DNA from: Asterias rubens
Taxonomy: Eukaryota; Echinodermata; Asteroidea; Forcipulatida; Asteriidae
DNA: 64,000 nucleotides
Assembly (NCBI RefSeq): GCF_902459465.1
Contig: NC_047073.1
Span: 1,054,001 to 1,118,000 of the forward strand
Direction: 5' to 3'
In this document: positions 37,901 to 48,386 of the stretch, piece by piece
Layout: each line of letters opens with the position of its first letter
How positions within the stretch are numbered: the first letter of the stretch is position 1
Notes under the pieces: generated by a model
Seen by the model: the letters and a program-made list of their open reading frames with translations, nothing else
The model's database searches: none
Told to the model about the DNA's origin: nothing
Program-made: the position numbers and the translations under genes

Positions 37901-40900
37901 TAATTAAGAGCTGGAGCCACTGTTGTGGTTTCGTAAAGACCCTATGAGTCAGATGGAACACCAGTGTTGTTATAGAGATGTATCACACAGCTGCCATGTT
38001 TGTCTTGTTCCCTATGTGTGACAGCAATAATGAACACTGATTCTTTTTTGTATTAGAAGGGTCCACACTATTTCATTTCCACAATCTCAAAAAGTTTTTG
38101 GTAAATTCAGTTTCCTGTTGAATGTTTGTTTCCCTTCTTTATAGTTCTATTTAAAAAAAGATATTATTATAACAAAAAAGAGTAAGCTGATAATACTGAT
38201 TGAGAATACAGAGTTAGCTGTTGCAAACTGCTTACCAATCAAAAGAACATGGTGTAAATGCAAATAATAGTCAATGGCTTCCCATTTTGACCCTAGTAGA
38301 GTCTTTCTCAACGGCTAAATTACAACACAGAACACATTAACAGGTATACATGTACTGGTGTAAACAGAAGCAGTCGGGTGAAACGAAAGAGAAAAGAAAG
38401 AGCAAGGCGAAAAAGCTCACAGAAAAAGCAAGGGATGAACAGCCAAGAAAGATACTTTTTTTGACTTGAGTTTTGACTTTTGACTTGTAGGTATGGACAT
38501 CTTGAACTCTTTACAACGAACAGATGGCAAAAGAGCCACATGGAAAACTGGAAAAACGGGTACAAAGTAAGTTCAGTGTGTATTGGAACCTTACATACTC
38601 TTGGATGACTGTAGTAAATGCTGCAATAAATATAAATCTCCTTTAGTTGAGGGGGCTCTCAAACATATCTGTAACACTTTGTATCATGTTATCAGAATTT
38701 GTTATTTTTCTGTAGCCGTTTTATTTTAAAGATGTTTTATACTCGTGTATAAGTACCACTCCTAAGGCTTTTCAACTTTTGCATGGCTCATAATCGCTTG
38801 CAAAAAATAAGTTATTTGTTACCAGCTCATCCCTGGTTATTTGAAAATGTCTTTGCGATTGTTTCTTGTAGACACGAAGAGGAGATGTATCGACTGATCA
38901 TCACCAACTACGAGGAGAGACAGAAAGAAATGATGCTGGAGAATCAAGTCTTAAGAGAGTCACTCAGTAATATGCAGAAGGAGCTGGTAGATCTTCTGAA
39001 TCGAGAGGGAGATAAAGGCCTGGTTAGTACCGCCTCCTTCTTAATCCCTTGCCGCCTTAATCCACCACCTCCTTAATCCCCTACCCCCTTGCTGGAGAAC
39101 TAAGTCTTAAGAGAGTCACTTTGTAATATGCAGAAAGAGCTGGTAGATCTTCTGAATCGAGAGGGAGATAAAGGCCTGGTTAGAACTGCTCCTCTTATAT
39201 ATAATCCCCTACCCCTTATTAACCCAGCCCTTAATCCCAAATCACCCCCCATCTTCACCCCAAGATTGCAATTTTATAAGAACCAAACTCTGCCAGGACA
39301 AAGTTTTACAAGGCTGTTTTAGAGCAGAAAATACTGCTTAGCATATTTCTTTGCTGCGCAAGGCACCAGTCAAAACAATGTTAACTTTATTGAATTTTTG
39401 CTGGTTATCTGTTTCTTGTGAGCAATAATTATCTGCACTTAGCAAGGTTTGGTGCTTGCAGGCTGTATGAAAAGGGGTCCTGAATAGGAGTGAAATTGCA
39501 AACCTGCATTTACCCATACCCGCTATATTAACAGCCAAATATTTGTTTTTCTTGGCAGCTTTCTCAAAACAACAACGACAGCGACGACGATACAACATCC
39601 ATCGACGACTCCTCCGTTGACGAACTCTCCCACGGCCACTTCCAGATGCCATACCAGATGGTACGAGAAGGCATCGAGAGCAGCCTCAGACAGAAGTGGC
39701 AGCGGCTACGGGAACACATCCAACGAATGGAGAAAGAGAAGCTTGCCAGTCAGGAGAATAAAGAGAACTCTGGTGACCCTAACGGGACGGTGATCTTGCC
39801 AGGGAGTGATGCCCCAACTATTGAGAACATGGAGGATGAGATATCCAGACTGAAGGATAAAGTACAGGTGTATCATAGCATCATTGAGCAGCAGGAACAG
39901 GTGCTACATGTAAGTCTCTCTTATTGTTATGGAAGTAAAGGTCACATTTTGTGTAATCATCATCGTGTCAGTTTTAAGGCTGTTGTCCAGTCTGTTCTGG
40001 ATTGGCCTGTTTTCTCCATATGGCTCTCCTCCATTTGACTCTTTCTGTCGTGTCCCTTGCATTGACTCCAAGCAGCTCCATGTAGTTTGTCACGGAGCTC
40101 TGTCACGTCTTGCGGGGTCGGCCAACGGTTGTGGGCCCATCCGCAATTACGTTGGTACACCTCTTGAACCAGTTGGCATCCTCCTTTCTCTCCACATGAC
40201 CAAACCACCTCAGCCTGTGCCTCCTCAATACGGTGCCGATCCCCTCCACTCAGACTCTCCTCCTCAGCTCCTTACTTGATAGCCTGTCAGCCTGTAATAT
40301 TTGTACAATACTTCAAGAGCTATCATATGCTGCAAAAATCCGTCTGCACAAAGATAAAGGAAAAAAAAACCACTTTGCATGTATAAAATAATCTATTTCT
40401 GTAAATCCCTGCCCCTAACACATAGATTGCTTTGATTGCTATTATTAATTGAGTTCCTATTGTGATCATCTGTTACCAGTCTGTACAGGATACCAGTATG
40501 GACGATGGTCTGATGGCGCTCTTGAAAGACTCTCAGTTCCTTGAGGAGAAAGAGACCTTAGCGGATGAGAAGAGGATGTTCTATCAACAGAAGGCTTCCT
40601 TTGAGAAAGAGAGAAGGAACTTCACTGATGCTGCTATCCGTCTTGGTAGAGAGGTAAGAAGAGACAGTGTCTGATGGCTTTGGGTTGTGGCTATGGCTGA
40701 CTCTGCAGCCAATGGCATCAGGTCAGCCGTAGCAGGCCTTGAATTACCTGCAGGCCACGGAGGGCATGGCCTCCCTTGCCCCTGGTCCTGGCCTCCCTTG
40801 CCCCTGGTCCTGGCCTTGGTGCTCCTTCAAAAGTTTTCAATTGACTTTCAGATTTTCCAATGGAAGTGCCCTTTGCAAAATGAAAATGGCCTTGCCCTCT

Positions 40901-42754
40901 CAAAGATGAAAATCCCAGCCTGCTGTAGCCACAAGTTGCTGGTGTAAAATACCACTGGATATTAAGTTTGATTAACAAGTGGCTTGTCAGTGGGCATAGT
41001 GGCTTCAAACTGCCACAATCTTTGATTTGCAAGTACATCTAATTCAACTCAAAAGGTTGTAGAAAAAGGTCAGATATTAAATACAAAAATTTACCAAAAT
41101 ATACCTATTTATTCCAATATTGATCACGAACAAAGATATTGACAAAATAAGGAGACCACCAACTTAGGGCTAGATAGCTCAGTTGGTAGAGCGCCGGCAC
41201 GTTAATCTGGAGGTCGCAGGTTCAAATCTTGTTCTAGTAAATGTTACCTTATACACCATAAACACACCAAAAAATAGTATAATTTACCCAGCTAGTTCCC
41301 CTTGGTTTTTGTTTACTTTTGTCTTCTATTCACTTTTACTGAAATTTGTTTTCTTCTCAACAAATAAAATTGTTGACTGAACGGTTGTATTTGTTGGCGT
41401 CACATTTAGCGTCACCAGCATCTTTTTGGAAACAGAACCCACCAGTGATGGTTGAATCCCACACATTGGTTCAAGAAAAAAATCATCTTTGATCTGCATA
41501 TCTCATAAGTAGTTTGTTAAGTGGTTTTATTGTCATCTTTGTTTCATCAGCGTAAGAAGTTTGAGGAAGAACGAGGCACTTTCCTCCAGCAACAACTCAT
41601 GTTAAGCCCGACCCAATCAGGAACATCCCCTCCTCTAAGACCAGCCAAGTACATCAACAAATCTAACAGTAAGTCTTATCTTAATATTGGTGGGATTTGA
41701 ACCCACAACCTTAGCAATGCTAGAGCAGTGTCTTCCCACCCGAGTAATGTGTCTGTAATTTTTTTCACAGAGTAGCTTGGGTTAGCACTGAGTATACAGT
41801 GCTAACACACATGAGTGAATACAAAAAGGGGTAAAAAACAAAAATTAATATTCTTTTTCCCCGATGCAAATTTCAATCTATTAAGTCATAGCTGGTTTTT
41901 TTGTATGAGATACACCAACTGTGAAGACTAGTCTTTGACAATTAGTAATAGTGTCCACTGCCTTTAACAGCGTTAGGAAATTGGGCCCTGATCATTCTAT
42001 TCTTCTGTTTATCCAAGGTCCAGGTGGTCATCATTCTGAACATACGCCCTCCTCCCTTCCCACCAATGACAACACACCAAAAGGACAACGATTACAGCAG
42101 ATCATCAACACACCAACGACAGTGGAGCTCTACCGCGCCTTGAAACTCATCCCTGATAGAGGGGAGTGTCTAAACTCGTAAGTCTACCCCAGGAACTGGG
42201 CACCTGTCTTTATCTGCAAGGATAAAGACAGGTACCAGCTAGTTAGATCCAGTGATTCCATTGGATACAATGATATCATTGGATAAATGCAGTGACTAAA
42301 AGCTACCGTAGCTGGGTTTGTTTTGATTGGTCTGAGGTCACCTCGGTTGGCCAAACAAAACACAGATATTATTTTCTGCTAAGTGTTTTTGTATTTTACA
42401 TAAAAATTGTGTTGGGTCAAGAGTAGAAATTCTCGCATACTTGAAAGGCATAGTGTAATTACTGCCCTCTGTTGTTCAAATCCCACCAGGTCAAGAGAGA
42501 GCTTACATGCACCTAGTTACTATTCAGACACAGACCAATCAGGCGTCAGCACTCCACGATCAGGAATAACGACCCCGCGCTCCGTCTGCAGTCAGAGCAG
42601 CGGCACCAGCAGTCGACGAATCACAAATCAGATGAACAGCGCCAAGCGAGGGGGTGATACATCCAGCAAAGCGTCCGGCTCGAGAACGGATAATCTACGC
42701 ACACCACACGGGCATCGGACCAAGAAAGGGGAGGGAACCGGGAAGAGGAAATAG
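28989..42754 (+). CDS. SSX2IP: SSX2IP/ADIP, afadin- and alpha-actinin-binding protein
   Basis: Eleven coding exons join in phase: 28989-29351, 35563-35714, 36224-36392, 36948-37086, 38491-38566, 38872-39022, 39559-39909, 40480-40653, 41551-41668, 42018-42177, 42490-42754, giving 705 aa (human about 614). The ATG at 28989 directly follows an in-frame TAG; a second Met ten codons on could be used instead. Recognition rests on CNKENLDQCVSYLDQ then TILGFPTLF, on KKEREINKMKERIHQL, on DILNSLQRTDGKRATWKTGK, and on FEKERRNFTDAAIRLGRE, all close to the vertebrate protein. Most of residues 160-470 is charged coiled coil; the C-terminal 130 residues are Ser/Thr/Arg-rich. The family links nectin-afadin junctions to actinin and, as Msd1, anchors microtubules at centriolar satellites. 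A decayed copy of exon six follows it, listed separately. Confidence 0.95.
33820..34210 (+). repeat. Two copies of a tRNA-derived SINE
   Basis: Copies start about 33820 and 34068. Each has an A-box-like TGGTCTAGTT, then CTGCTCTAGAAT and GCAAAGGT, a B-box-like TTCGAATCCCACC or TTTGAATCCCACC, and a tail with ACAGG and GGTGTAAGGGTAAAA. Inverted copies are near 26330-26420, 29690-29770, 29885-30035 and 41685-41830. Confidence 0.7.
34466..34836 (+). mobile_element. TTAA-type MITE, left end truncated
   Basis: This is a relative of the element at 26440-26818. The right end CCACTGCCT is followed by TTAA (34837-34840). The left end has lost the first bases and starts near AAAGACACTATTGG. The central palindrome is present but degraded. 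Confidence 0.8.
36396..36946. repeat. Interspersed repeat then tandem array ending at an acceptor
   Basis: Sequence 36396-36490, three bases after an SSX2IP donor, is a GGCCTTGGTGCC-family copy. From about 36500, four uneven units of 85-130 bp follow, sharing TTTGGACCTGAATGTCTAGG and TCATTTGAGTTACCCTAGTG. The array runs up to the acceptor at 36947, whose pyrimidine tract is the start of a further unit. Confidence 0.8.
39089..39182 (+). pseudogene. Decayed partial duplicate of SSX2IP exon six
   Basis: This stretch repeats the last 85-90 bases of exon 38872-39022 and the first bases of its intron at over 90% identity by eye. In the exon's frame the copy reads LEN and then TAA, where the real exon has CAA. 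A Ser codon has become Cys. The copied donor GTTAGA follows. Inclusion would truncate the protein, so it is best seen as a pseudo-exon 66 bp after the true donor. Confidence 0.9.
40005..40290 (-). mobile_element. LINE remnant (C-terminal ORF2 fragment)
   Basis: On the minus strand the frame reads RRHRLRWFGHVERK, then GRPRKT, a TGA stop, then VTNYMELLGVNARD and WRRAIW. This WFGHVER...GRPRKTW pattern is typical of the C-terminal end of non-LTR retrotransposon ORF2 proteins. The internal stop and missing 5' part mark it as dead. It lies in SSX2IP intron 39910-40479. Confidence 0.82.
41166..41241 (+). repeat. tRNA-like sequence (SINE head or decayed tRNA, anticodon GTT position)
   Basis: A cloverleaf can be drawn: acceptor GGCTAGA with TCTAGTA, D-arm GCTC/GAGC around AGTTGGTA, anticodon loop ACGTTAA (GTT at the anticodon place, but C instead of the invariant U33), and a T-arm around TTCAAAT with wobble pairs. 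A similar, worse copy is at 3930-3990 and a fragment near 22565-22600. That favours a SINE family over a working tRNA gene. Confidence 0.55.
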
Positions 42755-43927
42755 TGTTTAAATATAGAGAAAGGTTGGTGTAAAGTTATAGGGGCTGAGT
42801 TCCTGTATTTGTATGGCATCCATATAGCAGCAAAGCATGCAAAGCTTTTGAACAATGGCAAAGCGTGCAAAGCTTTTGAACACAGACAAATCATACTTAG
42901 CAGAAGCGCGATGCTATTTAAAAAGGAAATGTATTACTGCCTCCAAGGTTGTGCTTAGCAAACTTGTTCGAATTTTGCATTGCACTAATTTTGAAAGTCT
43001 GCTCAGGTTATATAACAGTATAATGGCTTTGTCCGGTTGCATAAAGTTTGTCATCTGAAATGTTGTTATCAGATATTTTGTCTGCCAAGCTAAAGGACGC
43101 AAGAGAAAATTTTATGCTGAGTAAAAAGTAAAAATATGTTAATACTTTATGCCCAGAACTTGCAAGTTTCGGAGTCGGGATTGACTCTGTTTTACTGCAT
43201 GTAAAATAGTGCAGATGTATGCATATTTATTGATAATTATTGTAAGAAATTATATGGAAAATTATCACCTCCTTTTATGGGGGTGGCATTTTACTCGCAG
43301 TCAAACTTGCTCTGCAGATTTGCAGTGTGCTGACAAATTTGTCATGGCTCTTGCAATGACAAAGTTGAAAGAGTATGAACAAAATATTTAAGTCTTTTAA
43401 AAGTGCCTTATTATTACTGTCCAAGTGATGTGTAAATAGTTGTTTTGTATTGTAGCATTATGATATTTGTTTAAGGGCTACTTTTGGGAGTGATGTACAC
43501 TAAACTTGTGCATGATCAATCACCAGAGATATACTGGTACCCTGTTCCTGGTAACCAGTCAATGCGATACCCCAGCAAATTGACGACTTGGTGCTATATT
43601 GTCCTCAATGGCAATTTCGTATCCGTAATAATCAAAAGGGCCTTAAATTCAAAGTGGCTATAAATCAGAGAGATAAAAATAACCAATATGCAAATAAATG
43701 TATTCCTTACAAATTTGTCTTGCAAATTGCCTGCAATGGGAGACTTTTTGGAATACTAGGTAGCATAATACATAATGAGTAAATGTTTACTGTTTGAAGG
43801 AACACGTTGCTTTGGATCGGACGAGTTGGTATATAAAAAGCATTTGTAACTGTTTGTTCGAAATGCATATGGTTAGAAAGATGTTTTAAAAGTAGAATAC
43901 AATGATCCACACAAATTTAGACAGTCT

Positions 43928-44795
43928 TTAGTTATAGACCGATTGCAATAGCGCGGTCTATAATTATAGCCAGTCTTAAATATTAAAGACAGTGGACACT
44001 ATTGGTAATTGTCAAAGACTAGTCTTCACAGTTGGTGTATCTCAACATATGCATAAAATAACAAACCTGTGAAAATTTGAGCTCAATCAGTCGTCGAAGT
44101 TGCGAGATAATAATGAAAGATAAAACACCCTTGTCACACGAAGTTGTGTACTTTTTGATGCTTGATTTCGAGACCTCAAATTCTAATCTTGAGGTCTCGA
44201 AATCAAATTACTTCTTTCTCGAAAACTACGTCACTTCAGAGGGAGCTGTTTCTCACAATGTTTTTTACTATCAACCTCTCCCCATTACTCGTTGCCAAGT
44301 AAGGTTTTGTGCTAATAATTATTTTGAGTAATTACTAATAGTGTCCACTGCCTTTAAGCCTGCTCTGAGCTGGCTATAATCGGTCTTTGTTTTGGTTTTT
44401 AAAGATGGCGCTGCATTTGTTAGTTGTAGATGATTTGATACAAAGAGCTCTATGATGAGATTGTATTTTAGAAATAGATTACCCCATGGAGGCATTATGA
44501 TGATGATCAAGGTGATTGTATCGTAAATGTCCCCAAAAGTAAAAATGATACAACTCACAGATTTGATATCCGATGATTTAAACCAAAGCCATAAGAGCAA
44601 TGCCGTACGTACTGCCAGTGCCTGCAGAGTGCTAAGTATTATTGTTCGTATTTCATTACTTTTCACCGACTTATCTAAGACCGGCTTATTAAAACAGGCT
44701 TAATGACTGACTAAGCTAAGACCGTCTAAGGCAGATAGCCTGCTATAACTGACTGGTCTTAGACTGCTGACTAAGACCGTTTTATTGCAATCGGC
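43928..44795. mobile_element. Foldback element split by a TTAA-type MITE
   Basis: The left part (CCGATTGCAATAGCGCGGTC, 43938-43983) and the right part (44358-44795, ending ACCGTTTTATTGCAATCGG) form the inverted ends of one element. Between them sits a 367-bp TTAA-flanked element (43987-44353) with both TTAA copies intact, at 43983-43986 and 44354-44357. The TTAA element is therefore the younger insertion. Confidence 0.8.
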
Positions 44796-45428
44796 CCATT
44801 GAGTTGAGTGGGAGAAACTCAAGATGGCTACACCGTAAAACAGGTCTAATTCCCAGCGACCTTAACTGAGCCAAAGACTTGTATCCATTGGAATAGGTTG
44901 CCTGATTTGGATTGTGCCTACATGTCTATGTCGTTATTGTTATTTAAATTTATGTAATTAATTGTAAAATATTTCCATATGTTTTTTTTTCTTTGCCTGA
45001 TGATTTTAACATCAGTTTATTCCTTGCAAATGGTGTGTGGTATAAATATGAATTATTTTTGTATTCTAATTTAAAATTTGACACTGCGTCTTCCGAGAAA
45101 AAAAAAAGAGTATCATGCAATTAGCTAAAAAGCCAAACTATATGATGCCTGAAAGAGATAAAGCAAGAATCTGTTTTTGTTTGTCTTCGTCGAAAATAGA
45201 AATGTGCCACATTTGGTATCCAAGCCTTGTAGAGAAATAACTTCAAACACATGTTTGTTGATAAAGAAAATTAGAAAGTTTATAAGGAACAACTTTCGGC
45301 ATCTTTAAAATTGTAAAAATAGCTAAAGCATTGTAGCCTTTTCAAATTGTCTCTACTTTCAGATGGCAAGGCCATTTTTATTCTGTGAAAGGCACTTCCT
45401 TCGGAAGAATCTTAAAGTCTCTGGGGTG

Positions 45429-45549
45429 GATTTCATAAAGAGTTAAGACTAGTCTTATCTAGAATTATGATGAGTTACTCGTCCTAATTTAAGACTAGCC
45501 TTAAGTTTATCTCCTATCCTAGGACTAGTCCTAACTCATTGTGAAATCG
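45429..45549. mobile_element. 121-bp palindromic element
   Basis: The ends GATTTCATAAAGAGTTAAGA and (inverted) GATTTCACAATGAGTTAGGA flank several GACTAGTC/TCCTAGGA blocks. No coding content. Confidence 0.7.
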
Positions 45550-46838
45550 ACCATGTGAATCTTTTGAAATGGCGCATTCAGGGTTTGTATAATTCCAGAC
45601 CTGATTGGGGAAAAGGGGTTTTCATGTTTCAATTTCTAGACAGAATAAAAGGATGTTTTTTTTCTGGAGTGCCATAGGTGTAATTTTACTTCAAAGTGGG
45701 CATTAAACATTTTCATAATTATGCACTTTACTTTAAATGTATAATCTGGTTACCGATAAAACCAAATCTTTGAGACTTTGTGTGTTGTACACTTGCATTT
45801 TATAAACGTATTTGAAGAGAAAGTTGAGTTAAACTCATAAGTAGTTCAGACAGTGAAACTGGACCCTGACAAATTGAACATCCAGCACAGCTTAGGTTCC
45901 ATTAAGGCAGTTATCAGTCTTTCCGCAACATAGACATTGTATGTCATCAGAGTATTGTCTCCTTATTCTGCATCAGATGTGAAAATATAATTTCCTGTCA
46001 GAAAAATTGCTTTGTATATATTTGCAAGTTTTATCTTATATCAAAGCTGGGAATCCAGCTATATATTAGGTGCTAAAACAAATGCCTTGAATTGACTGTT
46101 ATTGTTGCTATTATTATTATTTTTTAAGGCATTTTGGTCGCTAAACTTCTGTCAAATCTGTATTACTATTTACATTAGGCTGCCTATTGTTGCCACGGGT
46201 CCATCAAGCTGAAAAGCATTTGTACTCATTCATAGCATTAACGGATTACCAGCCAAAATTCTACTGGAACAAAATTTGTGAAACAATCCTCCAAACTGCA
46301 CTGCCGGAAAATGTCATTAAAAAGTTACATGTACCCCCCCCCCCCCCCTCCCACCAACCCGCAATGAAGGAACACAACAAAAAATATTCTACGCATGAAT
46401 ATGTTTTGTGTAATATTTGTTGGTGTTCGTAAGAAAATGTTGAATAAAATGCAATATCTATTTGTTGTATAGCTTTGAAAGGTAAAGGGGCTTTATTCTC
46501 TTGTATTTTGGGGGATGAAATGTCAAAGATTTTCTTTCGGTTTGAGGACTTTTGTTTGGCTTTTCAAGGGAACAAGGGTTTTTTTAAGGGGGTTGGAAGG
46601 ACTGACCGGGCGCTACTTTTATTGCTTTAAAAATGTCTGCTTAGTTATTGTGAAGATGTGTGACACCAGTGCAATTATATAAAACAAATTAAATAATAAA
46701 TTGTATAAGTTGGTTATGATAATTAGCTGAAAATAGAAGCTGATGTGTTGGACATAGTTGATAAATTTTAAAATCTTAGCATGACAGCAGATTATCATAG
46801 TTAGAGTGTGCCCTTTTGTGTACATACTGTTATAAATA

Positions 46839-47026
46839 AAGCCCGGTTCATACTTCCTGCGAATGCGAATGCGAAGCGAATTTGACGTGAATTTGACGTC
46901 ACACCCTCCTTTCGCAGCGATTATTCGCAAGGGAGTAGAGCAGAGTTCAACTGCTGCGAATTGTTCGTTGGGAATTTGTGACGTCAAGATTCGCATTCGC
47001 ATTCGCAGGAAGTATGAACCGGGCTT
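46839..47026. mobile_element. GGTTCATACTTCCTGCGAATG MITE (copy 2)
   Basis: The inverted ends AAGCCCGGTTCATACTTCCT are better kept than in the 12220-12394 copy, and the interior is in the opposite orientation. It has GTGACGTCA motifs near both arms. Confidence 0.88.
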
Positions 47027-47275
47027 AAAGCATAGTAATTATTGGACTGTGAAATATCTACTGACGACGACAAGATTGTACAGAAGATTAAAGCCTAAGA
47101 TTTGTTAGTCGATAGATTTTTGTCATGGCACAGCCGTTTTGTATTTCTTTCATTTGAGTCGGTGTAACCCAAAGTGTTGCTGAGAGAAATAGACTGGTGC
47201 TTTGAAAGAAAACTACAATGACTGAGATCCGAGTCCCCAAGTGAAGCTTGAACAATGCCCCTTATTTTTGACAGC

Positions 47276-47535
47276 GCGAGGGCGCTATAAATAGTATTTG
47301 TATCACTTCCGGGGGTACACGCGATTCGCCCTGCACAAATTAATAGGCGTTCTGTCACTTTTGTTGCGCCATAGTTTCAATTTGCTTTAGAGTTGGATTA
47401 TAACGGCTCCTTTTAAAATTCTTATTGTCTCTGATGGATTAGATGTCTGTGGTGGTAATGTGTTCCAATCTTTAAAAACTGTTTTGGGTATGAATGAATA
47501 TACCCCCGGAAGTGATTGAGAGCGCCCTCACACGG
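47276..47535. repeat. Inverted-repeat pair around 190 bp
   Basis: GCGAGGGCGCTA and ATCACTTCCGGGGGTA near 47277-47322 face their complements TACCCCCGGAAGTGAT and GAGCGCCCTCAC near 47500-47533. It may be a MITE with worn ends. No coding content. Confidence 0.55.
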
Positions 47536-47835
47536 TCAAAAGTATGGCCCATTGAGATAAAAATTGTCCAGAGTAAAATGTTAATTTTTAATTTTTTTTA
47601 ATGTGATAATTTCACTTGTTTCAAACTATTTTTCCGTTCACAGGCAGACAATGTTCGGCGCCCACCCCGTTTAATAATTTACACCATAAAATGTTTATTA
47701 TTGCGCCATTATATTAAAAACCATCAGTGAACCCCCCATGTAATAATTTAAATCCCCGCCCTTATTCGTGACCGTTATTGTTGAAGGGCGCCACCTCTTG
47801 GTGGGTTCTTGAAAAGCGTTTGTTATGTAGAACCC

Positions 47836-48075
47836 TAGACTTGTGGACAAGTCGTTAAATCGGCCCCACGCGCTGAGATAGTGCTCCCCCGACAACGCTG
47901 CTCTCGCGCGAACTCACTGCTCTCGCGCGAACTGATGGCTCCCCGATTTCGACTCCTCATTCGAAATCGGGGAGCCATCAGTTCGCGCGAGAGCAGTGAG
48001 TTCGCGCGAGAGCAGTGTTGTCGGGGGCACTATCTCAGCGCGTGGGGCCGATTTAACGACTTGTCCACAAGTCTA
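47836..48075. mobile_element. 240-bp near-perfect foldback with 9-bp target duplication (Mutator-like MITE)
   Basis: Two arms of 115-117 bp (47836-47952 and 47961-48075) are almost perfect inverted repeats around an 8-base loop. The outer ends are TAGACTTGTGGACAAG. The direct repeat GTAGAACCC flanks it at 47827-47835 and 48076-48084. A 9-bp duplication with long terminal repeats is the pattern of Mutator-like (MULE) elements. Each arm holds two CTGCTCTCGCGCGAACT words. It sits about 310 bp upstream of the FAM32A start codon. Confidence 0.9.
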
Positions 48076-48386
48076 GTAGAACCCATGCCTTTCCAGGAGA
48101 ATGTTGATGACGCCTTTTTATAAAAATATCTCGTTTGTAGAATGCAAGTTATCACATAAATGTTGTCAATATTGTAAAACTTATGATAAAAACTGTGTAA
48201 AATGTAGATGATAATTATTGATGATAAACACAGAGCTAATTATTGTATAATTTAGTTTTTATTAAAATTAATATCCAAAGAGTTATATTATAACTAAACG
48301 ACTTTTGAAAGAGCCCACGCAAAACTTGGTACAAAACCAACTTTCCCTGCATGTGTTCTTCATTGACTCACACAAGTCTTTTAAAA

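Larger units (their letters stand above)
42755..48386. other. SSX2IP 3' UTR and intergenic region to FAM32A
   Basis: No coding exon was found. Candidate poly(A) signals are at 43692, 45644 and 46443 (GAATAAAATG). Mobile elements lie at 43928-44795 (nested pair), 45429-45549, 46839-47026, 47276-47535 and 47836-48075. A C-run is at 46336-46349. The stretches 42760-43900 and 44900-45420 show nothing recognisable and may be 3' UTR. Confidence 0.55.

Noticed and set aside
39929-40279. 116-codon plus-strand frame
   Set aside because: Antisense to a decayed LINE ORF2 fragment on the minus strand.
41166-41241. Functional tRNA-Asn gene
   Set aside because: U33 is replaced by C, the T-stem relies on wobble pairs, and related degenerate copies exist; more likely a SINE head.
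47881-48123. 80-codon plus-strand frame
   Set aside because: It is a translation of the Mutator-like foldback element.
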